64,000 nucleotides of DNA from Micromonospora siamensis (GTDB lineage Bacteria > Actinomycetota > Actinomycetes > Mycobacteriales > Micromonosporaceae): contig NZ_LT607751.1 of assembly GCF_900090305.1 (NCBI RefSeq), forward strand, positions 558,001 to 622,000, read 5' to 3'. This document shows positions 46,979 to 55,985 of this stretch, piece after piece. Below the pieces are notes generated by a model. That model worked only from the letters and a program-made list of their open reading frames with translations, was not told the origin of the DNA and searched no databases. Within the stretch, counting starts at the first letter, position 1, and the number at the start of each line of letters is the position of its first letter. The translations under genes were made by a program, and so were the position numbers.

Positions 46979-47943
46979 GAGAGTGTTGTGATACCTGGAC
47001 GTGATCTTCGTTGACCGTGTCGGGGAAGATCACTTCTGTGTCGCTGTGTCTGTAAACCGGCTTACGAGTCGTCGTTGACGGATGGGCAGTGGGCGGTCAT
47101 CAAGCCGTTGCTGCCGGTGCGGGATCCGCGGCGGGGTGGTCGGCCGTTGCGGTATCCACGTCGGCTGGTCATTGACACGATCCTGTACGTGTTGCGCACC
47201 GGTACGGCGTGGCGGCATGTGCCCCATGACCTCGTGCCGTGGGACGTGGCCTACCGGTGGTTCCGGTGCTGGAGCGCCGACGGCACGTGGGATCGGGTTC
47301 ACGACCTGCTGCGCGACGCGGTGCGAGTGGCCGAGGGACGTGATCCGCAGCCGTCGGCGGCGGTCCTCGATTCGCAGACCGCGCACAGTCATCAGGGCGG
47401 TGAGGCGATCGGCTACGACGCCGGCAAACGCACGCGGGGCCGTAAGCGGCATGTCCTGGTCGACACGTGCGGGCTGCTGCTCAAGGCCGTGGTGCATTCC
47501 GCGTCGATCCAGGAGCGTGCCGGCGCCAAGCTGGTCCTGGCGAGGATCACCGAGACGTTCCCGCTGCTGGGTCTGGTCTGGGCCGACGCCGGCTACGTCA
47601 ACCAGGTCGACAAAGGCCTGCTGGCGTGGGCTCGCACCCACGCCGGACTCGACCTGCAGATCGTGGCCCGCAACGCCGACGTGAAAGGCTTCCAGGTGCT
47701 ACCCCGCAGGTGGGTGGTGGAACGGACCTTTGCCTGGTTGGGACGGTGCAGACGGTTGGCCCGCGACTACGAACGCAAGCCCGCGCACGCCGAAGCGATG
47801 ATCAAAGTCGCCATGATCCGCCTGATGGCCGCCCGCCTCGCCGGCGAGGACATCGAACCGCAAGGCCCGATCGAGACCGAAGCAGCTCGACGCCTCGACG
47901 ACGAACTCAACCCGAAGTAGTCACTGGGTTACCCAACACTCTC
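46979..47943 (+). mobile_element. IS5-family insertion sequence (965 bp)
   Basis: The element has a single transposase gene. Its ends start GAGAGTGTTG in inverted orientation (46979-46988 and 47934-47943), continuing imperfectly for about 17 bases. The 3-base TCA occurs on both sides (46976-46978 and 47944-47946), a TNA-type duplication as made by the IS1031/IS427-like groups of IS5. It is inserted between parS sites 2 and 3. Confidence 0.88.
47075..47920 (+). CDS. IS5-family DDE transposase
   Basis: A 281-aa transposase. An N-terminal DUF4096-like part (LTDGQWAVIKPLLP, GTAWRHVPHDLVPWDVAYRWF) is followed by the DDE catalytic domain: first Asp in AAVLDSQT, second in VWADAGY, Glu in RRWVVERTFAWLGRCRRL. 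The nearest start is a TTG at 47075. In-frame residues just upstream (PAYESS) also look like the family N-terminus, yet no ATG or GTG precedes them, so the true start is uncertain or slightly decayed. Otherwise intact and perhaps active. Confidence 0.92.
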   Translation: MTDGQWAVIKPLLPVRDPRRGGRPLRYPRRLVIDTILYVLRTGTAWRHVPHDLVPWDVAYRWFRCWSADGTWDRVHDLLRDAVRVAEGRDPQPSAAVLDSQTAHSHQGGEAIGYDAGKRTRGRKRHVLVDTCGLLLKAVVHSASIQERAGAKLVLARITETFPLLGLVWADAGYVNQVDKGLLAWARTHAGLDLQIVARNADVKGFQVLPRRWVVERTFAWLGRCRRLARDYERKPAHAEAMIKVAMIRLMAARLAGEDIEPQGPIETEAARRLDDELNPK

Positions 47944-47986
47944 TCAGGCGTGCGCTCACTGGACCCTCGCCTGGGGCGTGCACTCA

Positions 47987-48053
47987 CGGGCCCGTCATGG
48001 CTCGTGCGGTCAGCGGGCCCGTCATGGCTCGTGCGGTCAGCGGGCCCGTCAGG
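47987..48053. repeat. 27-bp tandem direct repeat
   Basis: Two perfect copies (47987-48013 and 48014-48040) and a partial third (48041-48050), each beginning CGGGCCCGTC. Located just right of the IS and before parS site 3. Confidence 0.9.
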
Positions 48054-48135
48054 CCGGGGAGGAGAGCATGCGGGATGGACTCGGCAACGCCCAGCAGCCC
48101 ACTGAACGTGGATGGTCTGCAGACAGAGCCGGCCC

Positions 48136-48151
48136 CGTTTCACGTGAAACC
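48136..48151. other. parS site 3
   Basis: CGTTTCACGTGAAACC, perfect 14-base core. Confidence 0.95.
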
Positions 48152-48356
48152 GGTCCCCATCAACGGCAACTTCGCGGACCGCAGATTCGTGTGCCGGCCC
48201 TCAGGCCCCGCCACACACGGCTTACGGCTGATCGGGTACGTGTAGGTAGGCCGTGGTCAGGCCCTCCCACGGGGTCCGCCTGATGGCGTGATGGACCTGC
48301 GGGCCCTGGCACCGGGGACGTGGCAGTGGAAAAGCCTGGGCCAAAACCGGCGGCCC

Positions 48357-48535
48357 CCTACGGACTTGAGAGCGTGAACGACTCACCCGGCGCGGGCGGT
48401 GGCGGTGACGGTGGCGGCGGCTTCTGAGAGGGTTGCGGGCGGAGCCCGAATGTCGCGGGATGTGAGCCAGACCCGCCGCCCGGTGCCGGACAGGCCGCTC
48501 GCCGGGTGAGTCGTCGATGCTCTCAAGTCTGTAGG
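48357..48535. mobile_element. MITE-like element with long terminal inverted repeats
   Basis: Arms at 48357-48392 and 48500-48535 are inverted copies with about 31 of 36 bases matching, enclosing 107 bases without coding features. TA occurs next to both arm ends (48359-48360 and 48532-48533), as an IS630/Tc1-type element would leave. The assignment as a transposon derivative is inference. Confidence 0.6.
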
Positions 48536-48737
48536 CATCCGACGGACAGCACGCCGCTTCTGGGAGAAGGACCGGGCGACCCGCCGGAGTGTTGCCGCCG
48601 GAAGCTCCGGCCTGACCGAAGCCGCCGCCCGAACCGGCCCTCGGCTCTGATCCTCACCAGCGGAAGGCTCCTCCCTCACCGACTCCCGGCCGACCGGCCA
48701 CCGCCGGCCCCACGTACAGGCTCCCCTGACTGCCGGC

Positions 48738-48753
48738 CGTTTCACGTGAAACG
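48738..48753. other. parS site 4
   Basis: CGTTTCACGTGAAACG, a perfect 16-base palindrome, 174 bases past the parB stop. Confidence 0.95.
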
Positions 48754-48875
48754 GATAATCTGCGGGGGACGTCAGCTCCCGGAAACCAAGCCGCGCCCCG
48801 AGGGCCAGCCGACCATGGCCGCCCCAACCAGCCCGCCCTGAGCCACGCCGGCGTCCACGGCATCAGGCCGCAGAA

Positions 48876-48916
48876 CGACACCGGCCGCGCCCGAACATCG
48901 GGTGCGGCCGGTGTCG
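48876..48916 (-). terminator. Hairpin after parB
   Basis: A 13-bp stem (CGACACCGGCCGC with its complement) enclosing a second CCCGA/TCGGG stem. It begins 10 bases past the parB stop; there is no T run, so strength is uncertain. Confidence 0.65.
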
Positions 48917-48926
48917 ACGTTCTTCT

Positions 48927-49955
48927 TCACTCCTCGGGCTGCTCGCCCTTGTTCACCCCGATGATGCCCACGATGCGCTCCAGGTCGTCCACCGTCGCGA
49001 ACTCGATGGTGATCTTGCCCTTGCTTCGGCCGATGTCCACCTTCACGCGGGTGTCGAAGCGGTCCGAGAGCCGGTCCGCCAGGTCGGTCAGCGCCGGGGC
49101 GTGCGCCTTCGGCCGGCGCTTGGCCGCCGGCGTCTTCGCGGGACCGTCGGCGAGCGCCAGGGCCACTACTTCCTCGGTCGCCCGGACGGAAAGTCCTTCG
49201 GCCACGATCCGGAGTGCCAGCTGCTCCTGTGCCTCGGGCTCGTCCAGGCTGAGCAGCGCCCGGGCGTGGCCGGCGGAGAGGATGCCCGCAGCGACTCGAC
49301 GCTGCACCTGTGGCGGCAGGTTCAGCAGCCGGATGGTGTTGGAGATCTGCGGGCGGCTCCGGCCGATCCGGCGGGCCAACTCCTCGTGGGTGGCCCCGAA
49401 CTCGTCGAGCAGCTGCTGGTAGGCGGCGGCCTCTTCCAGCGGGTTGAGGTTCGCCCGGTGGATGTTCTCCAGCAGGGCGTCCCGCAGCATGGCGTCGTCC
49501 TTGGTGTCCCGGACGATGGCGGGGATGTTCTCCCGCCCCACCGCCTGGGCAGCACGCCAGCGCCGCTCGCCCATGACCAGCTCGTACTTCTCGCTGTCGA
49601 GCTGGCGTACGACGATGGGCTGGAGGAAGCCGACCTCCTGGATTGAGGTCTTCAGCTCCTCCAGGGCCTCCTCGTCGAAGACGTGCCGCGGCTGCTTCGG
49701 GTTCGGCACGATCGCGTCGACGGGAATCTCGGCGAAGCGGGCACCGGGCACCGGGCTCAGAGCCGGACCGGGCTGCGCGGCCGGGACCGGTTCATCGGCC
49801 CAGGCGGGTTCGGCGTCCGGCGTGACGGCGACCGTGGTGGGGATCGCCGTGTCGGCGCGGGGCGCGTCGTCGGTGGCGACGGGGGCCGGGGCGGGGCCGG
49901 TCGGAATGAGCGCACCGAGCCCCTTGCCGAGTCCACCACGGGGACGGTTCTTCAT
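48927..49955 (-). CDS. parB: Chromosome-partitioning protein ParB
   Basis: A 342-aa ParB that loads at parS and spreads as a CTP-dependent clamp. The N-terminal ParA-interacting tail is [17 protein letters not shown]. The CTP motif is [14 protein letters not shown] with the partner [15 protein letters not shown] helix-turn-helix lies near [20 protein letters not shown], and a C-terminal dimer domain follows. The ATG at 49955 follows GGGAGG. Forms an operon after parA, 27 bases apart. Confidence 0.97.
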   Translation of the reverse strand: MKNRPRGGLGKGLGALIPTGPAPAPVATDDAPRADTAIPTTVAVTPDAEPAWADEPVPAAQPGPALSPVPGARFAEIPVDAIVPNPKQPRHVFDEEALEELKTSIQEVGFLQPIVVRQLDSEKYELVMGERRWRAAQAVGRENIPAIVRDTKDDAMLRDALLENIHRANLNPLEEAAAYQQLLDEFGATHEELARRIGRSRPQISNTIRLLNLPPQVQRRVAAGILSAGHARALLSLDEPEAQEQLALRIVAEGLSVRATEEVVALALADGPAKTPAAKRRPKAHAPALTDLADRLSDRFDTRVKVDIGRSKGKITIEFATVDDLERIVGIIGVNKGEQPEE

Positions 49956-49982
49956 ACGACGCCTCCCAGCGGCTCGTCCGTA

Positions 49983-51371
49983 CTACGCATGCCGGCTCAC
50001 CGGCTCCTTGGCGCCACGCTCGGCAATCTCCTGGGCGGCCTCGAAGTAGCTGGTGGCACCCCGGGAACCCGGATCGTAGGTCATCACCGACTGGCCGTAG
50101 CTGGGCGCCTCGGAGACCCGGACGTTGCGGGGGATCACCGCCTGGAGCACCTTGTCCCCGAAGTGGTTCCGCACGTCCTGCTCGACGGCGTCCGCCAGCC
50201 GGGTACGCCGGTCGTACATGGTCAGGAGGATCGTGGAGACCTCCAGAGCCGGGTTGAGGTGCTGGCGTACCAGGTTGATGTTGTTGATCAGCTGGTTGAG
50301 ACCCTCCAGCGCGTAGTACTCGCACTGGATGGGGATCAGCACCTCCTGCGCGGCGACCAACGCGTTGACGGTCAGCAGGCCGAGCGACGGCGGGCAGTCG
50401 ATGAAGACGTAGTCGAACGTGCCGGGGTAGGCCGCGATCGCCCGGGCGAGCCGGGACTCCCGGGCCACCACCGACACCAGCTCGATCTCCGCGCCGGCCA
50501 GGTCGATGGTCGCCGGTACGCACCAGAGGTTGGGGATGCCCTCCACCGTCTGGGCCACCTCGGCGAGCGGCACGCTGTTGATCAGGCAGTCGTAGACGTC
50601 CGGGATGCCCGTGTGGTGCGGCACGTCCAGACCGGTGGAGGCGTTGCCCTGCGGGTCGAGGTCGATCACCAGCACCCGGTTGCCGTGCAGGGCGAGCGCC
50701 ACCGCCAGGTTGACCGCGGTGGTGGTCTTACCAACCCCGCCCTTCTGGTTGGCGACGCACATGATCCGCGTCCGCTCCGGCCGAGGCATGGTCACCTCGC
50801 CACTCGGATTCAGGACCTGCACGGCACGCCTCGCCTCCATAGCCAACGGTGGGTCATCCTCTTCGCGGGTCGGGGTTTCACGTGAAACGTATGCGGGATC
50901 GTCCGGTTGAGCGTACGGGGCGACGGGGGCAGGAGCGGCCCCCGCGATCGTCGCGTCGGGTACGGATCGAACGGTGGGCTGCGGCGGCACGGCCACGACG
51001 GCCGTGGCGGGCTCGAACCGGGCCGAGGCTGCCGCGTTGCGTCGTGGCTGGACCGGGCGCGATCCCGGGGCGTTCACCGGCCGGGTCGGTGCCTCACCCC
51101 GCCCGCCGGCCGGCTCCGCGGGCTCAGCGCCGTGATCTGGCCCGCCCGTCGACTCCTGACCGGTGAACGCCGCCGGCTCCTGGCCGGGGTGGCCCGTCGG
51201 AGAAGCCGCTCCGCCGACGGCTGGGACGTCCCGCCGAACAGTCGGGGCACAGTCCGACGGGGAGGCCACCGGATCACCCGGGTGGTCGGTTTCACGTGAA
51301 ACGGAGTCCGTTGTGGAGACTCCGTCCGGCCCAGTCACCCGTGGTTCGTCGTACCTGCCGTCGTCATGCAC
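49983..51371 (-). CDS. parA: Chromosome-partitioning ATPase ParA with long N-terminal extension
   Basis: A 462-aa protein. The deviant Walker A KGGVGKTT is at 210-217, preceded by IMCVANQ, and Walker A' region VLVIDLDPQGNAS and YVFIDCPPSLGLLTVNAL follow. The first 180 residues are disordered Pro/Ala/Glu-rich sequence. Two VSRET peptides inside it (near 23-27 and 162-166) are exactly what a parS site encodes in this frame, so the extension contains two binding sites in the coding DNA. The GTG at 51371 follows AGGGA; an inner ATG near residue 178 would give a ParA of normal size. Confidence 0.94.
   Translation of the reverse strand: MHDDGRYDEPRVTGPDGVSTTDSVSRETDHPGDPVASPSDCAPTVRRDVPAVGGAASPTGHPGQEPAAFTGQESTGGPDHGAEPAEPAGGRGEAPTRPVNAPGSRPVQPRRNAAASARFEPATAVVAVPPQPTVRSVPDATIAGAAPAPVAPYAQPDDPAYVSRETPTREEDDPPLAMEARRAVQVLNPSGEVTMPRPERTRIMCVANQKGGVGKTTTAVNLAVALALHGNRVLVIDLDPQGNASTGLDVPHHTGIPDVYDCLINSVPLAEVAQTVEGIPNLWCVPATIDLAGAEIELVSVVARESRLARAIAAYPGTFDYVFIDCPPSLGLLTVNALVAAQEVLIPIQCEYYALEGLNQLINNINLVRQHLNPALEVSTILLTMYDRRTRLADAVEQDVRNHFGDKVLQAVIPRNVRVSEAPSYGQSVMTYDPGSRGATSYFEAAQEIAERGAKEPVSRHA
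50874..50889. other. parS site 5 (inside parA)
   Basis: GGTTTCACGTGAAACG; on the minus strand it encodes VSRET of ParA. Confidence 0.95.
51288..51303. other. parS site 6 (inside parA)
   Basis: GGTTTCACGTGAAACG; also read as VSRET near the ParA N-terminus. Confidence 0.95.
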
Positions 51372-51794
51372 CTGTCATCCCTGCCCGCTCCGGATGTCGG
51401 TCCGCACCCCGTCAACTGGCCGCGCGCCCACTCCACGGAGCGGTCGGCCCACCGGGAGCGGCCGGGACAACAGCCCTCAGGCGCCGCCCGCTCCACACTA
51501 TCGACGCGCGCCAGCCTACGGCGGACGGGCGCAGCCGGTCCATGTCGGGTGCTCATCCCGTTACGTATCCAACGACGGAAAGCCGGCCCGGGAAGCCGGC
51601 TGCCGGCCCGGGAAGCCGGCTGCCGGCCCGGGAAGCCGGACGACAGCCGTCGGGCGGAACGGAGGTCGGACCGGCAGGCCCCTGCGCGCGTCGCGCGGCA
51701 GCGGGGCACGCGGCCCGAGAGGCGAGCACCGGCCCAGCGGAGAGACGAGCGAGGGCGGGCCGACACGTGGTCGCAACCCGCCCCCGCCGACGAC
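51372..51794. other. Intergenic region rsmG / parA with 20-bp repeats
   Basis: 423 bases between the end of rsmG and the start of parA on the same strand. It holds the promoter of parAB and three 20-bp tandem repeats at 51582-51641. I see no gene. Confidence 0.55.
51582..51641. repeat. 20-bp tandem repeat, three copies
   Basis: Units at 51582, 51602 and 51622 with core GCCGGCCCGGGAAGCCGG; the third differs at its last two bases. Each unit contains the palindromes GCCGGC and CCCGGG. Confidence 0.9.
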
Positions 51795-52688
51795 TCACCG
51801 GCCTCGGCCACCGCCGCGCCGGGCGGGACGGGCCCGCCGGGTCGCCGCCCTCACCGCCGGAGGAACCACCATCCGCTCCCGGACGACCTCCACCACCGTC
51901 GCGGGCGGGTCGATGACTCCGACACCGCACCGGTGCACCACCGGCTCGCCACCGCCGGCGCGAGCCACCGCGCCGGCGTGCTCGTCGATCTCCTCCTGCG
52001 CCGACGCGCCCTTGAGGGCAAGCAGTCGGCCGCCACGGACGGCGAGCGGGAGGCACCAGCCGGCTAGCCGGTCCAGCGGGGCCACCGCGCGGGCGGTCAC
52101 CACGTCCCCGCTGAAGGGGCCGACGCCCGTCGAGCCGGATGCGGCCTCGTCGGCGCGACCCCGGAAGACCCGGACCGAGCGGGCCAGGCCGAGTTGCTGC
52201 ACCGCCTCGACGAGGAAGGAGGTCCGCCGAGCGAGTGGTTCGATCAGGGTGACCGTGAGGTCGGGCCGGGCGATGGCCAGCACCAGGCCGGGTAGCCCGG
52301 CACCGGAGCCGACGTCGAGGACGCTGGCGCCCTCGGGGATCCGCTCGGCCATCGCGGCACAGTTCAGCAGGTGCCGGTCCCACATCCGAGGAGCCTCGCG
52401 GGGACCGATCAGACCGCGGACCACGCCGTCGGTGGCGAGCAGCTCCGCGTACGCGGCGGCCAGGTCGAGCCGGTCGCCGAAGAGGGTACGGGCGGCGTCC
52501 GCCAGTTCGGCGGGGAGCACCACCTCCGACGGCGCCGGAACGTCAGCGGGCTCCGGCCCGTCGGCGACGTCCGGCGTCGGCGCGGAGGCGTCCGACGGCG
52601 GGAGGGCGGCCTCGTCCGGCGCGGAGGGCGGGACAGCGGACGGCCCGGGCGGCGTACCACCCGGGCCGGTCAGGTTCTCGTGGGTCAC
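51795..52688 (-). CDS. rsmG: 16S rRNA (guanine-527 N7) methyltransferase RsmG
   Basis: A 297-aa SAM-dependent enzyme methylating G527 of 16S rRNA; its loss gives low-level streptomycin resistance in other bacteria. The family core is [23 protein letters not shown], the SAM motif [21 protein letters not shown] and [19 protein letters not shown]. The first 50 and last 30 residues are low complexity and longer than usual. GTG at 52688, four bases after the jag stop. Confidence 0.95.
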   Translation of the reverse strand: MTHENLTGPGGTPPGPSAVPPSAPDEAALPPSDASAPTPDVADGPEPADVPAPSEVVLPAELADAARTLFGDRLDLAAAYAELLATDGVVRGLIGPREAPRMWDRHLLNCAAMAERIPEGASVLDVGSGAGLPGLVLAIARPDLTVTLIEPLARRTSFLVEAVQQLGLARSVRVFRGRADEAASGSTGVGPFSGDVVTARAVAPLDRLAGWCLPLAVRGGRLLALKGASAQEEIDEHAGAVARAGGGEPVVHRCGVGVIDPPATVVEVVRERMVVPPAVRAATRRARPARRGGGRGR

Positions 52689-52692
52689 CCGG

Positions 52693-53274
52693 TCAGTCCG
52701 CCGGCCGTACGACGATGCGCCGGCTGGGCTCGACGCCCTCCGACTCGCTCTGCACGCCGCTCATCGCGTTGACGACGTCGTGTACGCACTTGCGCTCGAA
52801 CGCGGACATCGGCTCCAGCCGCACCGGCTCGCCGTACTCCTTGACCTTCTCGACGGCGTTCTTGGCGACCGCGGCGAGTTCCTTGCGACGGTTGGCGCGG
52901 TAGCCGCCCACGTCGAGCAGGAGCCGGCTGGGGGTGCCGGTCTGCCGGAACACGGCGAGCCGGGCCAGCTCCTGGAGCGCCTCGAGCGTGGCGCCGCGCT
53001 GGCCGACCAGGTTCTGCAGGCCGTCGCCGACGACCTCCACCATCGGCCGCCCGCCGGAGACCAGCTCGTCGATGTCGCCGTCGTAGTCGAGGATGTCGAG
53101 CAGCCCCTCGACGTAGTCGGCCGCGATCTCGCTCTGCCGGAACAGCTCGCTCTCGGCGGGGGCCTTCTTCTCCCGGGTACCGCCCTCGGTCTCCTCGACC
53201 TCGTCCCGCCCCTCGGCGGTGGCGGTCTCCTCGTCCAGCTCGGGTTCGGCGCTGGGAATGCTGGTGTCGGTCAC
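52693..53274 (-). CDS. Jag/KhpB-like KH-R3H RNA-binding protein
   Basis: A 193-aa protein. After an acidic N-terminal third come a KH-like domain ([53 protein letters not shown]) and an R3H domain ([37 protein letters not shown]). The partner KhpA is not in this window. In other bacteria the pair binds RNA and affects cell division. GTG at 53274 after GGAGATGAG. Confidence 0.92.
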   Translation of the reverse strand: MTDTSIPSAEPELDEETATAEGRDEVEETEGGTREKKAPAESELFRQSEIAADYVEGLLDILDYDGDIDELVSGGRPMVEVVGDGLQNLVGQRGATLEALQELARLAVFRQTGTPSRLLLDVGGYRANRRKELAAVAKNAVEKVKEYGEPVRLEPMSAFERKCVHDVVNAMSGVQSESEGVEPSRRIVVRPAD

Positions 53275-53493
53275 GGTCTCATCTCCGTACTCGCTCGGCC
53301 GGACCGTCGGGTCCGCTGGTTTCCCGGGCCCGGCGGGAGGTCGCCGGTGTCCACGGGCACGTCTGGTACGGGCAGTGTCGCCCGTGACCGCGCCACGCGC
53401 GGTGGGTTCCGGACCGGCGCCTGCGCTGTCGCGTGGCGGCTCGGTCGACGGAGCCGGCCGCCGCCGGGTTGTCACCGGCGGCGGCCGCAGTCC

Positions 53494-54483
53494 TCAGCCC
53501 TGGCGCTTGGCCGGGCGGCTCTTCTTCGGGTTGACCGGGCGGGCGCCGGGCTTCGGGCCGGCGACCTTCGGCGCGACCGGCTTGGCCGGCACCTGGGCGG
53601 CGGGCTTGCGGCCGAACAGGCCACCGGTCTTCGCGGGCTGCACCGGGCCGCGAGCGCCGGCCTTGGGGGCGCCGGGCTTGGTGTTCGCGGTCACCAGCGG
53701 CGGGAACTTCCGCAGCACCCACTGCTGCTGGCCGAGGGTGAAGAGGTTGTTGGTGACCCAGTAGATGATCACACCGATCGGGAAGATCGAGCCGGAGATC
53801 AGCAGCGACAGCGGGATGCCGTAGAGCATGAGCCGCTGCACCATCCGCTGCTGCGGGTCCTCGGCCCAGCCGGTCTTGAGGATCATCTGACGGCTGGTCA
53901 GGTAGGTGGTGCCCATCATGACCAGCACCAGGATGCCGGCGATGATCTTGACGGTGGTGCCGTTGGCGCCGAGGCGGGCCAGCTCGTCGGCGGTGGAGCC
54001 GAACTTGCCGGCGATCGGGGCGGTGAAGATCTTCGCGCTGGAGGCGCTGTTGAACTGCTCGACGGACCAGCCGTAGAGGTCCTTGCTGGTCTTCGCCGGG
54101 TCGAGCCGGCGCAGCACGTGGAACAGGCCCAGGAAGACCGGAATCTGGAGGAACATCGGAAGGCAGCCCATCAGCGGGTTGGCCTTTTCCTTCCGGTAGA
54201 GCTCCATCATCTCCTTCTGGAGCGTCTCCCGGTCACCCTTGTGCTTCTCCTGGAGCTCCTTGACCTTGGGCTGGAGCGCCTGCATGGCCCGCTGCGACTT
54301 GATCTGCTTCACGAAGACCGGGAAGAGGATCACCCGGACCGTGACCACCAGGAAGACGATGGAGAGGATCCAGGCCCAGTTGGTGCCGAGCACCGCGCCG
54401 ACCGGCACCCCGATGGCGTCCCAGGCCGAGTGCCAGGTCAGCAGGATCCACGAGATCGCGTAGTAGATCCAGTCGAGACTCAA
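53494..54483 (-). CDS. yidC: Membrane protein insertase YidC
   Basis: A 329-aa Oxa1/YidC insertase with five hydrophobic segments, starting LDWIYYAISWILLTWHSAWDAIG. Typical segments are GCLPMFLQIPVFLGLFHVLRR and LLISGSIFPIGVIIYWVTNNLFTLGQQ. A basic Pro/Lys-rich tail (KKSRPAKRQG) could contact the ribosome. The start is a TTG at 54483 after GGAG. It lies in the yidD-yidC-jag-rsmG cluster. Confidence 0.95.
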   Translation of the reverse strand: MSLDWIYYAISWILLTWHSAWDAIGVPVGAVLGTNWAWILSIVFLVVTVRVILFPVFVKQIKSQRAMQALQPKVKELQEKHKGDRETLQKEMMELYRKEKANPLMGCLPMFLQIPVFLGLFHVLRRLDPAKTSKDLYGWSVEQFNSASSAKIFTAPIAGKFGSTADELARLGANGTTVKIIAGILVLVMMGTTYLTSRQMILKTGWAEDPQQRMVQRLMLYGIPLSLLISGSIFPIGVIIYWVTNNLFTLGQQQWVLRKFPPLVTANTKPGAPKAGARGPVQPAKTGGLFGRKPAAQVPAKPVAPKVAGPKPGARPVNPKKSRPAKRQG

Positions 54484-54486
54484 TTC

Positions 54487-54771
54487 TCAGACTCCAGTCG
54501 CATCGGCACGGCGGCGGCCGCCCGGCTCCGGCACCGGGTCATGTCCACCGGGGTGGAAAGGGTGGCAGCGCGACAACCGCCGGACCGTCAGGCCGGCTCC
54601 CCGGAGCGCGCCGTGCCGGGTCACCGCCTCCAGGGCGTACGCACTGCACGACGGGTAGAACCGACAGCGGGCCGGCAGCGCCGGGCTTATCCACCGACGG
54701 TACGCGACGATGGGCGCCATCAGCAGCCGGGCACCGGTGGTCGGCGGCGTGGAATCGGGTCCGTGGGTCAT
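54487..54771 (-). CDS. yidD: Membrane protein insertion efficiency factor YidD
   Basis: A 94-aa protein with the signature [36 protein letters not shown] and three conserved Cys. It helps YidC-dependent membrane insertion. The ATG overlaps the rnpA stop as ATGA. Confidence 0.93.
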   Translation of the reverse strand: MTHGPDSTPPTTGARLLMAPIVAYRRWISPALPARCRFYPSCSAYALEAVTRHGALRGAGLTVRRLSRCHPFHPGGHDPVPEPGGRRRADATGV

Positions 54772-55178
54772 CGCGACCGCCGTCCCCGGGGTGCCTGTGC
54801 GGCGGCGATCGCCGCATCGAGATCGGTGCCGAGCCGGGCGTACGACGTGCCGGCCGCCGACGGCTGGGCGCGTACGACCAGGGTGGTGCCGGCGGGCAGC
54901 CCGGCCAGCCGCTCGCGGACCAGGTGCCGCAGCCGGCGCCGGACCTTGTTGCGGACCACGGCCGGCCCGACGGCCTTGGACACGACGAAGCCGGCGCGGG
55001 TCGGTGCGGAGGTCTCCTCCGCACCCCGCGCCGGCTCCGGCGAGGTTGCTGCGTCGCCGTCCGGTGAGGTGGGCAGGGTCAGGTGGACCACGACCGCGCC
55101 TCGCCCGGCGCGTCGACCACCGCGGACCGCTGCGGCGAAGTCGTTACTGCGCCGCAGTCGTTGTGCGGCCGCCAGCAC
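54768..55178 (-). CDS. rnpA: Ribonuclease P protein component
   Basis: A 136-aa RNase P protein that assists the catalytic RNA in 5' tRNA maturation. The family start is [20 protein letters not shown] and the RNA-binding helix is [23 protein letters not shown]. An insert rich in Glu, Pro and Thr (about 45-65) is larger than usual. GTG at 55178. Confidence 0.95.
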   Translation of the reverse strand: MLAAAQRLRRSNDFAAAVRGGRRAGRGAVVVHLTLPTSPDGDAATSPEPARGAEETSAPTRAGFVVSKAVGPAVVRNKVRRRLRHLVRERLAGLPAGTTLVVRAQPSAAGTSYARLGTDLDAAIAAAQAPRGRRSR

Positions 55179-55214
55179 GACTGACCACGCCCCCGGTACC
55201 GGACCTGTTCGGCG

Positions 55215-55352
55215 TCAGGCCGACAGGCGGGTGCGGCCCTTGGCGCGACGGGTCGACAGGATGGCACGGCCGGCACGGGTGCGCATGCGCAGCCGGAAGC
55301 CGTGGGTCTTCGCGCGCCGGCGGTTGTTCGGCTGGAAGGTGCGCTTGCTCAC
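55215..55352 (-). CDS. rpmH: 50S ribosomal protein L34 (bL34)
   Basis: A 45-aa basic protein, [28 protein letters not shown], the canonical bL34. GTG at 55352. It heads the rpmH-rnpA-yidD-yidC-jag-rsmG cluster, transcribed away from dnaA. Confidence 0.97.
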   Translation of the reverse strand: MSKRTFQPNNRRRAKTHGFRLRMRTRAGRAILSTRRAKGRTRLSA

Positions 55353-55985
55353 GTCAGGCTCTCCGTTTTCGTACGCGTCCCAGGCGCGGGATCGCCGGGG
55401 TCGTGTGGTGGTCCAGGCCACCTCGGCGGGTGGCCTCCGATCGGTGCTGCCCGGCGGAGCGGGAACCTCGGCGATGCGGGGAAGCCACCGCGGACAGCAA
55501 GCACCCATCACCCTAGCAGAGGGCGAGAGAGCAGCCGCTCCAGCCTACGCAGGGGGGCAATGACCGTCAAACATCACACCGCCGGGCACCGGACAGCCGC
55601 GACCGAAGGGGCGGTTTTCGCTGATGCCGCAAGGGGCGGCGGTGCGTCGCCGGTTGATGCCGTGCCACCCGCGCTGTTAGCGTGCGCGTTTGCGGTCGGC
55701 GGCGGTGCGGAAATGTCGCCGAACGGCAAGACCGGACAAGGTCGTGAATCGTTCGGCACGGTGAACCCGCTTCAGCCCCCGCCCAGACCTGGGGGGCAGG
55801 TCCGACCCGCGTCCGGCGGGCGGCCACAATCGGTCGGTACACACAGGCTGTGGATAACTTGTGGATGACGACCGGTCAGCCGTCCGGGTGGGTGCTCACA
55901 CCCCCGCTCGACGCGATGGCGGGCCCGGTACGGCCGCTGGATGACAGCGGCGACCGGGAGCAGAGGCGAGGGGGGTGGCACGACG
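55353..55985. promoter_or_regulatory. Divergent rpmH-dnaA regulatory region with DnaA boxes
   Basis: 633 bases between rpmH and dnaA. A perfect DnaA box TTATCCACA on the minus strand at 55849-55857 is followed by TCATCCACA at 55860-55868, about 130 bases before the dnaA start, suited to autoregulation. No gene is seen. Confidence 0.75.

Larger units (their letters stand above)
47944..48926. other. Non-coding region between IS and parB
   Basis: 983 bases with parS sites at 48136 and 48738, a 27-bp direct repeat at 47987-48053, a MITE-like inverted-repeat element at 48357-48535, and the parB terminator at 48876-48916. I see no supported gene. Confidence 0.75.

Noticed and set aside
47944..48926. 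Small genes between the IS and parB
   Set aside because: Open frames here are short, overlap parS, tandem and inverted repeats, and show no family features or good ribosome binding sites.
51163..55563. A 1466-codon plus-strand frame
   Set aside because: It runs antisense through parA, rsmG, jag, yidC, yidD, rnpA and rpmH, all with strong evidence; sequence is low complexity.
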